Source: Crocodylus rhombifer (Eukaryota > Chordata > Crocodylia > Crocodylidae). Taken from it: DNA of 64,000 nt. Every line of letters starts with the position of its first letter. The first letter of the stretch is position 1. The position numbers were made by a program, and so were the translations under genes. Below, in pieces: positions 24,834-35,019 of this stretch. The notes beneath the pieces were generated by a model. That model made no database searches. It saw only the letters and a list, made by a program, of their open reading frames with translations, and was not told where the DNA came from. The stretch covers positions 1-64,000 of the forward strand of contig JAVSML010025535.1 in assembly GCA_038503035.1 (NCBI GenBank), in the 5' to 3' direction.

Positions 24834-24956
24834 ACACAGCCCTTTGGCGAGAGAGGCAGCGAGCTGCTGGGAAGAGATGGCCTCCACCTCTCTCCCCTGG
24901 GGAGGAGGCTCTTCTCAGCCAGGCTGGCTGACCTGCTCCACCGGGCTTTAAACTAA
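24834..24956 (+). pseudogene. CR1-B ORF1 3' end (esterase-domain C-terminus)
   Basis: The frame ends in TAA at 24954-24956 and translates to a C-terminal segment RDGLHLSPLGRRLF followed by SARLADLLHRALN. The D-x-x-H arrangement followed by L-S-P-x-G and an amphipathic helix is what one expects at the C-terminus of SGNH/GDSL esterase domains, which CR1-clade ORF1 proteins carry (family knowledge). Only about 40 codons remain, because a TGA at 24831 and the 5' truncation cut off the rest, including the nucleophile Ser block. An 81-bp gap with stops separates it from the ORF2 frame. It shows the element once had the two-ORF CR1 layout. Confidence 0.65.
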
Positions 24957-25037
24957 GCCCGCTGGGGGATGGGGGGACTGCTGCCACTGCTGGCCCGCTG
25001 AGCGACCCTTGAAAAGCCAGCAGACCAAGGCACTTAA

Positions 25038-27869
25038 GGGAGCCCACCCCTGCCCCAGCCCTGGCACAATCTGTGGGCAGAGGCAAGAGCCCCCAAGGGG
25101 ACACTTGCCTGCCTGTACACTAATGCCAGGAGCCTGGGCAACAAGCAGGAGGAGCTCGTCCTCCTGCTCAGTGCAAAGAATTATGATGTCATTGGGATAA
25201 CGGAGACCTGGTGGGACTCCACCCATGACTGGACCACGGGTGTAGAGGGCTATACCCTGTACAGGAGGGATCGTGTTGAAAAAAGGGGCAGGGGTGTAGC
25301 TCTCTATGTGAAGGAAAGCTACATGTACCTGCAAGCTGATGTTGGTGACCGGCATGGACAGCTAGAGACCCTCTGGGTAAAAATTCGTGGGGAATACGGC
25401 ACAGGGGACACAATGGTGGGAGTCTACTACAGACCTCCCACTCAAAGTCCTGAGCTTGACCAAGAGTTCGCCCGGGAACTGACTGAGGCCGCTTGCTCCG
25501 GGACCTTGGTTGTCATGGGTGACTTCAATTACCCGAACATCTCGTGGGAAGATCACTCAGCAAAATCCAAGCGGTCGCAAAGCTTTCTCTCATGCGTGGA
25601 TGACCTCTACCTGACTCAAGAAGTCTATGGGCCAACGAGAGGCAAAGCGCTGCTCAACCTGGTACTGGCTACGGGGGACGACCTAATCGGCGACCTAGTG
25701 ATCGATGGGAAGCTGGGTGACAGCGACCACGAGCTGATCACCTTCACCATCCGCCGTAAACCTGGCAAGTCAGTCAGCAACACAGAAGTCCTTGACTTCA
25801 GAAAAGCTGACTTTGACAAGCTCAAGAGGCTAGTCAGTCAGGCCCTCAGGGACCATGACCCCAGGGAGAGGGGAGTTCAAGAAGAGCGGTTGCTTCTCAA
25901 GGAAGTGATCCTCAATGCACAAGCTAAATCTATTCCAGCACGGAGGAAAGGCAGCAAGAAGGCACAGCAGCCCCCCTGGCTCTCCAGGGACCTAGCGGAC
26001 CTCCTACAGCTAAACAGGAAAGCCTACAAAGGATGGAGGACGGGATTCACTGCAAAGGAGGATTATTCTGCACTGGTCCGGTCCTGCAGGGAGCAAACCA
26101 GGAAACCCAAGGCTGCAACTGAACTCCAACTAGCTTCAAGCATCAAGGACAACAAAACGTCCTTTTTCAGATATGTGGGGAGCCGGAGGAAAAGCAAGGG
26201 CAACGTTGGACCCCTGCTAAACCAGATGGGGCAACTGGCAACTGACACCCAGGAAAAAGCCAACCTATTAAATAGGTACTTTGCATCAGTCTTTCATCAG
26301 TCCCATGGGACGCCCATGCCTGCCATGGGACAGGGAGATCCGGGTGTTGGGGATCCCCTACCCTCCATAAATGCTGACCTCGTGAAGGAACACCTTGAGA
26401 AGCTGGATACCTTCAAGTCAGTCGGCCCTGACAATCTGCACCCCAGGGTACTCAAGGAGCTGGCGAGCGTCATAGCCCAGCCCCTGGCACGGGTCTTTGA
26501 GAGCTCCTGGTGCTCTGGTGTAGTGCCCGAAGACTGGAAGAAGGCCAATGTGGTGCCGATCTTCAAGAAAGGGAGGAGAGTGGATCCGGCTAACTACAGG
26601 CCCATTAGCCTGACTTCTATCCTGGGGAAGATCTTAGAAAAGTTTATTAAGGAGGCCATCCTTGAGGGACTGGCCCAGGCTAACATCCTAAGGGATAGCC
26701 AGCATGAGTTTGTTGTGGGTAGGTCTTGTTTGACCAATCTCATTTCCTTCTATGACCAGGTGACCTATCACCTGGACAAGGGAGAAGAGATTGATGTCAT
26801 ATATCTTGACTTCAAAAAAGCTTTTGATCTGGTATCCCATGATCACCTCTTGGCCAAACTGGCCAGTTGTGGCCTTGGCTCCACCATGATCCGCTGGCTG
26901 GGAAACTGGCTCCGTGGTCGGACCCAGAGGGTTGTGATTGATGGCAGTCACTCATCGTGGTGCCCTGTGACCACTGGGGTCCCTCAAGGCTCTGTCCTGG
27001 GACCCATACTGTTCAACATCTTCATTAATGACGTGGACATTGGAGTCAGGAGTGGACTGGTCAAGTTCGCCGATGACACCAAACTTTGGGGCAAAGTATC
27101 CACGCCAGAAGATAGGCGGGTGATCCAGGCTGACCTGGACAAGCTCAGCAAATGGGCAGATGAGAACCTGATGGTGTTTAACACCGAAAAATGCAAGGTT
27201 CTTCACCTTGGTAGGAAAAACCTGCAGCTTCCTTATAGGCTCGGCAGTGCTACGTTGGATAGCACTACAGAAGAAAGAGACATGGGGGTCATCATTGACT
27301 ACAAAATGAACATGAGCCTGCAATTCGATGCTGCGGCTAGTAAAGCGACCAAAACGCTGGCTTGCATCAATAGATGCTTCTTGAGCAAATCCCGGGACAT
27401 CATTCTCCCCTTGTACTCGGCCTTGGTGAGGCCGCAGCTGGAGTACTGCGTCCAGTTTTGGGCTCCACAATTCAAAAAGGATGTGGAGAAACTTGAGAGA
27501 GTCCAGAGGAGAGCCACGCGCATGATCAGAGGTCAGGAAAACAGATCTTACAATGATAGGCTGAGAGACATGGGACTCTTTAGCCTGGAAAAGCGTAGGC
27601 TCAGGGGTGATCTGATGGCCACCTATAAGTTTATCAGGGGTGACCACCAGGATCTGGGGGAACGTTTGTTCACCTGAGCGCCCCAAGGGATGATGAGGTC
27701 GAATGGTCACAAACTCCTGCAATACCGTTTCAGGCTGGACATAAGGAAGAATTTCTTTACTGTCTGAGCCCCCAAGGTCTGGAACAGCCTGCCATCGGAG
27801 GTGGTTCAAGCACCCACATTGAACACCTTCAAGAGTAAATTGGATGCTTATCTTGCTGGGATCCTATGA
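25038..27869 (+). pseudogene. CR1-B ORF2 endonuclease/reverse transcriptase with two nonsense codons
   Basis: One reading frame runs 943 codons without any frameshift. An apurinic-type endonuclease comes first, with blocks CLYTNARSLGNKQEEL, ITETWW (metal-binding Glu), GVYYRPP, GDFNYPNISW and SDHELITF (catalytic His). The reverse transcriptase follows with GPDNLHPRVLKEL, NYRPISLTSILGKILEK, YLDFKKAFD (first Asp), [19 protein letters not shown] and FADDTKLWG (Asp pair). A thumb with LVRPQLEYCVQFWAPQ and the usual C-terminus come last. All key catalytic residues are present. Only two in-frame TGA codons break it, at 27675-27677 and 27765-27767, both near the C-terminus. Frame and sequence then continue to a natural TGA at 27867-27869. 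Both stops are best explained as C-to-T changes. The true start codon is unclear, since the frame opens at 25038 without an early ATG. As it stands it would make a protein lacking about 65 C-terminal residues; activity is not expected but cannot be ruled out by eye. Confidence 0.93.
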
Positions 27870-27984
27870 CCCCAGCTGACTTCCTGCCCTTTGGGCAGGG
27901 GGCTGGACTCGATCTCCCGAGGTCCCTTCCAGCCCTAATGTCTATGAAATATATGAAATATCAAAGCCTATCTTGACGAAAAAA

Positions 27985-28065
27985 CATATAACCATCTCAC
28001 TTTCCCCCATCTATAAAACAGGACTAATGATATATACCGTCTTCCTGTAAACACTTTAAGATTTA
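27985..28065 (+). mobile_element. MIR/CORE-type SINE fragment
   Basis: The block ctcactttcccccatctata followed by aaacaggactaatgatat and a distant acactttaag is the MIR core-to-tail signature in sense orientation. It begins less than 30 bp after the CR1-B tail, so CR1-B may have landed in or beside an older SINE. The matching 5' half was not found upstream of CR1-B. Confidence 0.5.
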
Positions 28066-29814
28066 TTTTTAATATGCATTTTCTCAATTAAGGCAGCAGC
28101 TATGATTCCCAGTCATGGACAAAATCCCAACCACTGTATGCATGTAAAAGAAAAGGTTATCCTTGTGGATGAAACCCCCAAATATTAAGATAGATATTTT
28201 ATTATCACAAGCCTTTGGTGTACAGAACTGCTATTGATTTCTTCCATGCTGCCCATTAAGTTCCTTTCAGATACATTGCTAGGTTTACAAAGTTTTCTTT
28301 CAATAGAAAAACAGGAATTGCTGTGCTACATCACACCAATGGGCCAAATTCTAGTAAACTGGGATTTTACAATGAGACATACCGAGCAACCCACTGAAGT
28401 TTCTGAGAAAGTAATTACTTTCAGAAATCGCTACCAATCACACTAACAGAACAAAAGGTTTGGTAAATATACCAAAATAAAAATCACCAATTAATTACAT
28501 TAAAATTAAAATCACCAATCAACTGGCAAAAACCTCAAAGCAGATGAATATTTCCCTCTATAATAAATTGTCTGCTGTGCAAACAAACGATTAATTTATT
28601 TATTGCCATTCTGGCAACATTGCTTTAGGAAAGTAGAAGGGATATCCCAAGATAAATTATATGATGTCACAGTAATAATTTAAGGAGACTGGAAAATGTT
28701 CCTATCCACTGGTACCTGCCTAAGAAATCTAAACCATCCAAGATGAGGATTTACTGAAATTAACACCTTAAATTTACCAAAGAGCTAAATTTGTTTAAGG
28801 CTTCTGATGGAATGTCCTCTGTCTGGACTTATTTTTAAGGGTTTCAGCACCAACACAATTTAATCAAAAATGTACTATTACCCTAAAAATGTAGATAAAA
28901 ATGACTAAAAGACAAAGCATTCCTCAACAGGCACCATCACATTTTCAGAACAGGGAGGTATATTGAACCTCACTTTTTTGGATGTTCTGCTTGGTTTGGA
29001 CAAGCAGATATATGCTCAGGTGCTTTTATGAATGCTCTGAACCTACAGGGTTTGCATAACTACTAACCTTCTCCGTCATGACAGTATTGAATTGGGACCT
29101 CCAGAGCTGAATGCACAAGCCTCTGCAGCTTGAACTAAAGGCTTAAAGTACTATACAGTAAGAGCTATAAAGAATTTTCATCCTGCATTGACTAGGGAGG
29201 AAAGGGGAAGCTAATTCAATGAAAAGTAGATTATATTTATATAATTTGGTGCTCTGAAGCGTATCAATACTTCAAGAACTTCCCATCCAGCCAATGTACT
29301 GTGCGACTAGCAGCAGATTCAACATTCACGCTTTTATTTCCAGCTACAACTTTGAAGTCCAAGTTTGTAGTTTGGTTCAAAGGTTGCAACATTTCAAGTT
29401 AATGATCATCTAAAACATGTCTGGAGCACTGATCTGCAGGGACACTTCTCTGAATATAAATCCCATAAAGTCTGGAGTGGATAAATGACAAGTGGGAGGG
29501 GATAGTTGATTTATGTTTCATTATCACACCTATTTTTAAAGCTTCATCTTTAACTCTAAGGGATAGAAACTTAATTATAATAGAAGTTGAACATCTCAAA
29601 TACCTGAATGTCCACAGGCCAAGACTTAAGAAAACCTTTAACAATACATACAAGGGTTGACAATGCTGAGAATATGAAGGACATGCAGGTCCCTTCACCC
29701 AAGGTAGAATATTGTTCAATAGTTTCCTAACAAAGGCAGTATGTAAATAGGAAGATACAAGGTGTTTAGACCATCTGCAATTAATTGTTTCCATGCTTTC
29801 ACTTTTTTCAGCTT
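28066..29814. other. AT-rich spacer between inverted CR1 copies
   Basis: No gene is recognised. A minus-strand frame of 131 codons (29399-29794) has no domain I can name and is probably chance. This ~1.9-kb spacer separates CR1-B (+) from CR1-C (-). Confidence 0.4.
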
Positions 29815-29872
29815 TATCTCTCTCTCTATCATCTAGAAACTAGATTATATATATCTAGATAGATAAATATAT
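29815..29872. repeat. TC/TA-rich simple sequence
   Basis: A tctctctct run is followed by atatatatctagatagataa-type AT-rich simple repeats, directly before the inverted end of a hAT-like element. Confidence 0.8.
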
Positions 29873-29910
29873 TAGGGTTGTACGAAGTGGGCCCTATTTG
29901 ATTCAGATTC

Positions 29911-32548
29911 ATAGATTTCATAGAAATTTGGGCTGGAAAGGACCCTAAAGGATCATCGAGTCCAGCCCCCTGCCCCAGGGGCAGGAAGTCAGCAGGGATC
30001 ATAGGTTCCCAGCAAGATAAACATCCAAACGTGCATCTTGAAGGCATTCAAAGTGGGTACTTGAACCACCTCCGACAGCAGTCTATCCCGAACCTTGGGG
30101 GCTTGGACAGTAAAGAAATTCTTTCTTATGTACAGGCTGAAATGGTCACGAAGGAGTTTGTGACCATTCGATCTTGTCATCCCTTGGGGCACTCTGGTGA
30201 ACAAATTCTCCCCCACATCCTGATGAGCACCCTGATAAACTTATAGGTGGCCACTAGATCACCTCTGAGCCTGCACTTTTCTAGGCTGAAGAGTCCTATG
30301 GCTCTCAGCCTCTTATCATAAGGTCTGTTTTCCTGACCTCTGATCATGCGCGTGGCTCTCCTCTGGACTTTCTCAAGCTTCTCCACATCCTTTTTGAATT
30401 GTAGAGCCCAAAACTGGACGCAGTACTCCAGCTGCGGCCTCACCAAGGCCGAGTACAAGGGGAGAATGATGTCCCGGGATTTGCTCGAGAAGCATCTATG
30501 GATGCAAGCCAGCGTTTTGCTCGCTTTACTAGCTGCAGCATCACATTGAAGGCTCATGTTCATCTTGTGGTCAATCATGGCCCCCAAGTCCCTTTCTTCT
30601 GTAGTGCTAGCCAGCATAGCACTGCTGGGCCTATAAGGATGATGCTGGTTTTTCCTCCTAAGGTGGAGAACCTTGCATTTTTGGGTGCTGAACACCATCT
30701 TGTACACCCATTTCATGAGCCTGTCAAGATCCTCCTGGATCACCCTCCTTGTCCTCACATGTGGATGCTTTACTCCAGAGTTTGGTGTCATCAGCAAACT
30801 TGGCCAGTCTTCTTCTAACACCAATGTCCACATCACTGATGAAAGTGTTAAATAGTATAGGCCCTAGGACAGAGCCTTGAGGGACCCCACTGGTGACCGT
30901 GTACCAAGACAATTAGCTTCTGTCAACCACCACCCTCTGGGTCCTACCATGGAGCCAATTCCCCAGCCAGCAGATCATGGTGAGGGCGAAGATGCAGTTA
31001 GCCGGTTTTGCTAAGAGATGATCATGGGATACCAGACGGAAGGCTTTTTTAAAGTCAAGATATATGACATCAATCTCTTCCCCCTTGTCCAGGTGATAGG
31101 TCACCTGGTCATAAAGGGAAATGAGATGGGATTGTTGTGGGTAGATTTTGCTTGACCAAAGCTGGGTATCCCTCAGGATATTGCCTTCAGCTAGTGTGTT
31201 AAGGATGGCCTCTTTGATAATCTTTTCCAAGACCTTCCCCAGGATAGAGGTCAGGCTGATGGGCCTGTAGTTAGCCAGATCCACTTTCCTCCCTTCCTTG
31301 AAGATAGGCACCACATTGGCCTTCTTCCAATCATTGGGCACTTCACCAGAGTGCTAGGAGCTCTCAAAGATCCCTGCCAGGGGCTGAGCTATGATGCTTG
31401 CCAGCTCCTTGAGTACCCTTGGGTGTAACCCATCAGGGCCGGCTAGCATGAAGGTATCCAGCCTGTCAAGGTGATCCTTCACGAGGTCAGCTTCAATGGA
31501 GGGCAAGGAATCTCCCTCACCTGGGCCTCCCTGACCCACAGTGGGCAGGGTTGTCCCATGGGATGGGTGAAAAACTGACGCAAAGTACCCATTTAGCAAG
31601 TTGAATTTTTCCTGGGCATCGGTTGTCAGTTGTCCCATTTGGTTTAGCAGGGGTCCAACGTTGCCCTTGCTTTTCCTCCGGCTCCCCACACATCTAAAAA
31701 AGGACTTTTTATTTTCCTTGATATTTGTAGCTAGCTGGAGTTCCATCACAGCCTTGGCTTTCCTGGTTTGCTCTCTACAGATCCAGACCAGAGCAAAGTA
31801 TTCCTCCTTGGAGGTGGTTCCAGCCCTCCATCCTTTTTAGGTCTTCCTTTTAAGATGCAGGAGGTCTGCCAGTTCCCTGGAGAGCCAAGGGGGCTGCTGT
31901 GCCCTTTTGCTGCCTTTCCTCTGAGATGGGATGGACTTTGCTTGCGCATCCAGGATTGCTCCCTTGAGGAGCAACCGCTTGTCCTGAACTCCCCTCTCCT
32001 TTGGGTTGTGGCCTTTTAGGGGATCTCTGACAAGCCTCCTTAGCTTGTCAAAGTCAGCTTTCCTGAAGTCAATGACTTCTGTATTACTGACTGACTTGCC
32101 AGCTTTACAGCAGATGGTGGAGGTGATCAGCTTATGGTCACTGTCACCCAGCTTCCCTTCGATCATTAGGGTCACTAATTAGGTTGTCCTGGGTTGCCAG
32201 TACGAGGTTAAGCAGCACTTTACCTCTTGTCGGCCCATAGACTTCCTGCATCAGATAGAGGTCATCCACACATGAGAGAAAGCTTTGCGACTGCTTGGAT
32301 TTGGCTAAGTGTTCCTCCCACGAGATGTCTGGGTAGTTAAAGTCTCCCATGACAGCCATACACCGGGAGTGTGCGGCCTCAGACAAATCCCTGGTGAACT
32401 CCTGGTCAAGGTCTTGACCCTGGGTAGAGGGTCTGTAGTAGACTCCCACCATAGTATCCCCTGTGCCATGTTCCCCATGGATTTTAACCCAGAGGGTCTC
32501 AAGTCATAAATCGTGGGTGCCAATGTTGGCTTGCAGGGATGCATAGCC
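29911..32548 (-). mobile_element. CR1 LINE copy C, 5'-truncated
   Basis: On the minus strand the element runs from the middle of the endonuclease (about 32545) to the CR1 3' end. On the plus strand this reads tttcatagaaatttgggctg and gatcatcgagtccagccccc at 29920-29970. It is closely similar to CR1-B along its length and belongs to the same or a sister subfamily. It inserted into hAT-like element A, so it is younger than that element. Multiple frameshifts make it older or less preserved than CR1-B. Confidence 0.93.
29989..32540 (-). pseudogene. CR1-C ORF2 endonuclease/reverse transcriptase, frameshifted
   Basis: Pieces read in order on the minus strand. The endonuclease C-terminal half is at 32452-32144 (GVYYRPSTQGQDLDQEF, GDFNYPDISWEEH) and continues at 32175-31837. 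The linker and start of the reverse transcriptase lie at 31749-31354 (GPDGLHPRVLKEL). The palm is at 31341-30913 (NYRPISLTSILGKVLEK, YLDFKKAF) and 30912-30724 ([23 protein letters not shown] with both Asp residues). The thumb and C-terminus are at 30836-29989 (ALVRPQLEYCVQFW). Frame changes or stops separate the pieces near 32160, 31830, 31345, 30910, 30790 and 30200. The copy is dead. It keeps CCAGAG where CR1-B has CCTGAG at the first CR1-B stop, which supports that stop being a mutation. Confidence 0.9.
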
Positions 32549-32830
32549 CAAATCGAGGACAGTGATTCTATTCACTGATTGAGATCATTGTCTGTGCTCA
32601 GCAGCAAACCTGGAAGTACTTCCAGGTCCGCGTGGGAGCCTCCCCCGCCTCGCACTCTCCCGGCTCTGCAATCGGCCACAGGGGGACCCCAAGTGCCCCC
32701 CAACCCCCCACCCACAAGGCACCAGTCACCGAACTGGGGGGGGGAGGAGCATAGGGGGGTCCCTGTGCACTCTCCAGTGGACCTGGAAGTGGACTGGGAG
32801 CCTTACCCAGGGCTCTAGCAGTGGCAATGC

Positions 32831-33290
32831 AGGTGTGAAGTGCCTGGTCAGCAGCTTGGGTGGCCATCATTCTGGTTTCCTGCTGCTCTGCCCTCTACTG
32901 ATACAAAACCCAACACCTTTATGTCCTCAAGAGAAAAATAGAGGACATAAAGGCATCCAGTTTTGTATCAATAGAGGACAGAGGACAACTGGACTGTTCT
33001 CTATGATGGCTACCCTACCAGCAGCTGGAGTGTCGTTCTCGCTGGGCAGGCTCCACTTTTGTGCAGTGCACTCTGCAGTCATGTGTGCCACCCTACTTTT
33101 TTCTGGTGTGGGTTTTTTGACACCAGGATCCCCCAGCGTAAAAAAAAAAAAATGCACTGCACTGGAAATTAGCAGCACAATGAAAGTCTGCATGCACAGC
33201 ACATTCAGTTTGTAGCACCACAGATGGGTCTGCAGTGCCACAAACCTCACATGCGTGCTCATCTGGACAGGCCCTTGGATATGGGCTAGA
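32831..33290. mobile_element. Foldback element FB2 with GC-richer right half
   Basis: A stem-loop is centred at about 32935. The left arm ctctgccctctactgataca and acacctttatgtcctc (32886-32928) pairs with 32941-32983 (gaggacataaaggcat ... tgtatcaatagaggacagag) around a 12-nt loop aagagaaaaata. Roughly 36 of 43 positions pair, and the match extends further outward through ggtggccatcat / atgatggctacc. The right half ends in atctggacaggccc, which looks like a terminal inverted repeat of a hAT-type MITE. No matching left terminus was found. A 13-A run lies at 33139-33151. Confidence 0.6.
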
Positions 33291-33295
33291 TTTTA

Positions 33296-33837
33296 GGGGT
33301 GTCCTAAGCAAGCCCTATTTGATTCGGATTCAGATTTGACTCGAATCAGGGACAGTAATTTGATTAGTTGATTTGGATTGCTGTCCCTGATTCAATTTGG
33401 CCAAATCCGAATCTAAAGATTTGATGCCAGTTCGGAGAATCGGCGATTCACACATAGGCACAGTTTTAAATGTTTTTTCTACCTACCTTGAGGTACAAGA
33501 ACAGCTTGTGAACACTGTGATGCTGGGGCGTATGGAGAGTCCCACAGAAGTGTGGGGAGGGGGGCCTCCATGTGCTTGGTGGCGAACCCAGATGTGGACC
33601 AAAAATACCAACCCCCCCGCGCTCCCTCCATTCAGCAATTGGCTGCAGGGGAACTCCAGGTGCCCCACCAGACCCCGGAGACACCAGCTGTGGACCAGAA
33701 GTGCTTCTGGCCCACTTCTGGGTCTGCTGCCGAGTGTGCTGGGGAGCCCCCCCATGCTTCTGGGGGGGGGGGGTCCTTCCAAATCTGGCCAAATCTCCAC
33801 CGAACTGAATCAGGGACCAAAGCTTCACACAGCCCTA
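33296..33837. mobile_element. hAT-like element B, non-autonomous
   Basis: The left end ggggtgtcctaagcaagccc and right end caaagcttcacacagcccta form imperfect terminal inverted repeats. Inside them are GATTCGGATTC-type subterminal repeats in both directions: tgattcggattcagatttga on the left, aaatctccaccgaactgaat on the right. The middle is GC-rich with C- and G-runs and no transposase. Overlapping open frames of 75-156 codons on both strands reflect base composition only. Related copies are A (29.9/32.5 kb) and D (52.3 kb). Confidence 0.65.
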
Positions 33838-33839
33838 AT

Positions 33840-33915
33840 ATCCCTATATATAGATCCATATAGATAGCGATATAGATATTGCTATATAGATAGCGATATG
33901 CAGATTATATATCTT
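33840..33915. repeat. ATATAG-type tandem simple repeat
   Basis: Imperfect repeats of tatatagata / tagcgatatagatat occupy this stretch (for example atatagatagcgatat occurs twice). It is likely unstable in length. Confidence 0.85.
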
Positions 33916-33949
33916 TAATGACAGGTAAAGACCTGTCATTTGGGAGACA

Positions 33950-34222
33950 GCAGGCATGTCTACACGAAAAACCTTAATGTGCAGTGGACTGTTCTACTGA
34001 GCATTAGGGCACCATGGTAAAAACCATGCTAATAAGCAGTAAAATTAGTGTACTGCACATTAAGGGTCACAAAAATGTTTGCCTTTGCTACTAAGCATTA
34101 GTGCATTGGGTGATTAGCTTTATCACACTGTGCCTTTATCTAGTACCTCATATTAGAGGTACTAAACTTAATGCGCAGTAGCAAAGGTGCATTAATGAAC
34201 ATGTAGACGTGCTCAGCCTTAA
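33950..34222. mobile_element. MITE with terminal inverted repeats (hAT-like)
   Basis: The left end gcatgtctacacg and right end catgtagacgtgct are inverted matches at about 11 of 14 positions. The interior has repeated cattaatg/gcgcagtagcaaagg-type sequence and partial internal inverted repeats (ctttgctactaagcatta versus taatgcgcagtagcaaagg). It has no coding capacity. 'CATGTCTACAC' ends are common among sauropsid hAT MITEs (family knowledge). Confidence 0.65.
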
Positions 34223-35019
34223 TCTGTTTAATTGTTTGAACAAAACTCTTTATAGGTCTGTGACCAGTGTTGAATATCCAGCAATTTTAAGCAGTTCCAA
34301 GGTGTCCCCTGTACAAGAGTTCAACTGCATTTTTAAAACTCCTGTGGTACTTGAATGACATTGATTTAATGATTCATGCCAGTCAGGTCAAATTCTATAA
34401 GGATTTCTTAAGTTGAAAAGTTAGGTGAATGCTCCTTTGAGCAACTGTACCAAGCATATGAACTGGCAAAAGGAAAACTAGGGCACTGTTTGGGTCTTGA
34501 TCTATTGTACCCTCAATTGACATGGCTCACTCAGTACCCTGCAGGACTGAAGAATCCCTGGATTGAAAGCTTGCAATAATCCTTATTCATGTACATAGGA
34601 CTAGAAGGGCCCTTAATAAGAGTTTTAAGAACTATCTGTAGCACTGTTATGCAGAGCTGGTCAAAATTAGTTCAAAAGATACTCAATCTGCCCCAAACCA
34701 CAATTCTGCAGGGACAGAGACCTTTGCAAATTCAGAAATATGGAGGAAAGCTTCCAAACTTTGAAAAGATTTCAGTCTGCTTGTTTCAACATAGAGCTAA
34801 GATCAAAAGGCTGAAACAGATTTAAATAACCACACCTCTCTTTCTCCCTGCCCCCGTCCCGCCCCCAAGGAAAAATACAAATGCAGGAACAAGGCATTTT
34901 GGCACATTTCAAATGAGTTAAAATTATTTTGCCTTTTAAGTCATTTTGCCAAAAAAAAAATATCCATTTTTATTTCACTGAAAGGACTTCTGAGAGAGAT
35001 GTATTTGGCCACTAAATGA
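34223..35019. other. Non-coding DNA, nothing firm recognised
   Basis: No gene is recognised. At 34590-34615 the words cataggactagaagggccct faintly resemble a reverse-orientation CR1 3' end, but the match is too short to claim. Confidence 0.4.

Larger units (their letters stand above)
24815..27958 (+). mobile_element. CR1 LINE copy B, nearly full length
   Basis: A GC-richer block starts abruptly near 24820 in AT-rich DNA and runs about 3.1 kb. It has the tail of ORF1, a short spacer, a complete-looking ORF2, and the CR1 3' end (cagggggctggactcgatct, aggtcccttccagccctaat) with tctatgaaat-type tail repeats. It is 5'-truncated inside ORF1. This is the best preserved mobile element in the window and probably one of the youngest. 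CR1 is the dominant LINE of birds, crocodilians and turtles. It moves by target-primed reverse transcription and normally leaves no or short target duplications, so its exact ends cannot be checked by eye. Confidence 0.93.
29873..32830. mobile_element. hAT-like element A, split by CR1-C
   Basis: The left end reads agggttgtacgaagtggg then ccctatttgattcagattca, matching the left end of element B at 33296 (agggg-tgtcctaagcaag, ccctatttgattcggattca). At 29911 it is interrupted by CR1-C. On the far side, from about 32549, the sequence resumes as aatcgaggacagtgattc and gattgagatcattgtctgtg. This aligns with the next part of element B (aatcagggacagtaatttga, gattgctgtccctg). A GC-rich core then follows with ctctgcaatcggccacaggg, comparable to cagcaattggctgcagggga in B. 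The right end is missing or replaced by the next foldback element. No transposase is encoded. The hAT assignment rests on the general look of the ends and is tentative. Confidence 0.65.

Noticed and set aside
26952..27809. 285-codon frame on the minus strand
   Set aside because: It is antisense to the CR1-B reverse transcriptase and open only because of the composition of the coding strand; no independent domain.
29399..29794. 131-codon minus-strand frame
   Set aside because: No recognised motif, no splice or promoter context.
33397..33867. 156-codon frame and overlapping frames
   Set aside because: They cover the core of element B with C/G runs; no domain and several frames open at once.
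34590..34615. Reverse-orientation CR1 3' end
   Set aside because: Only about 20 bp of loose similarity and no tail repeats.
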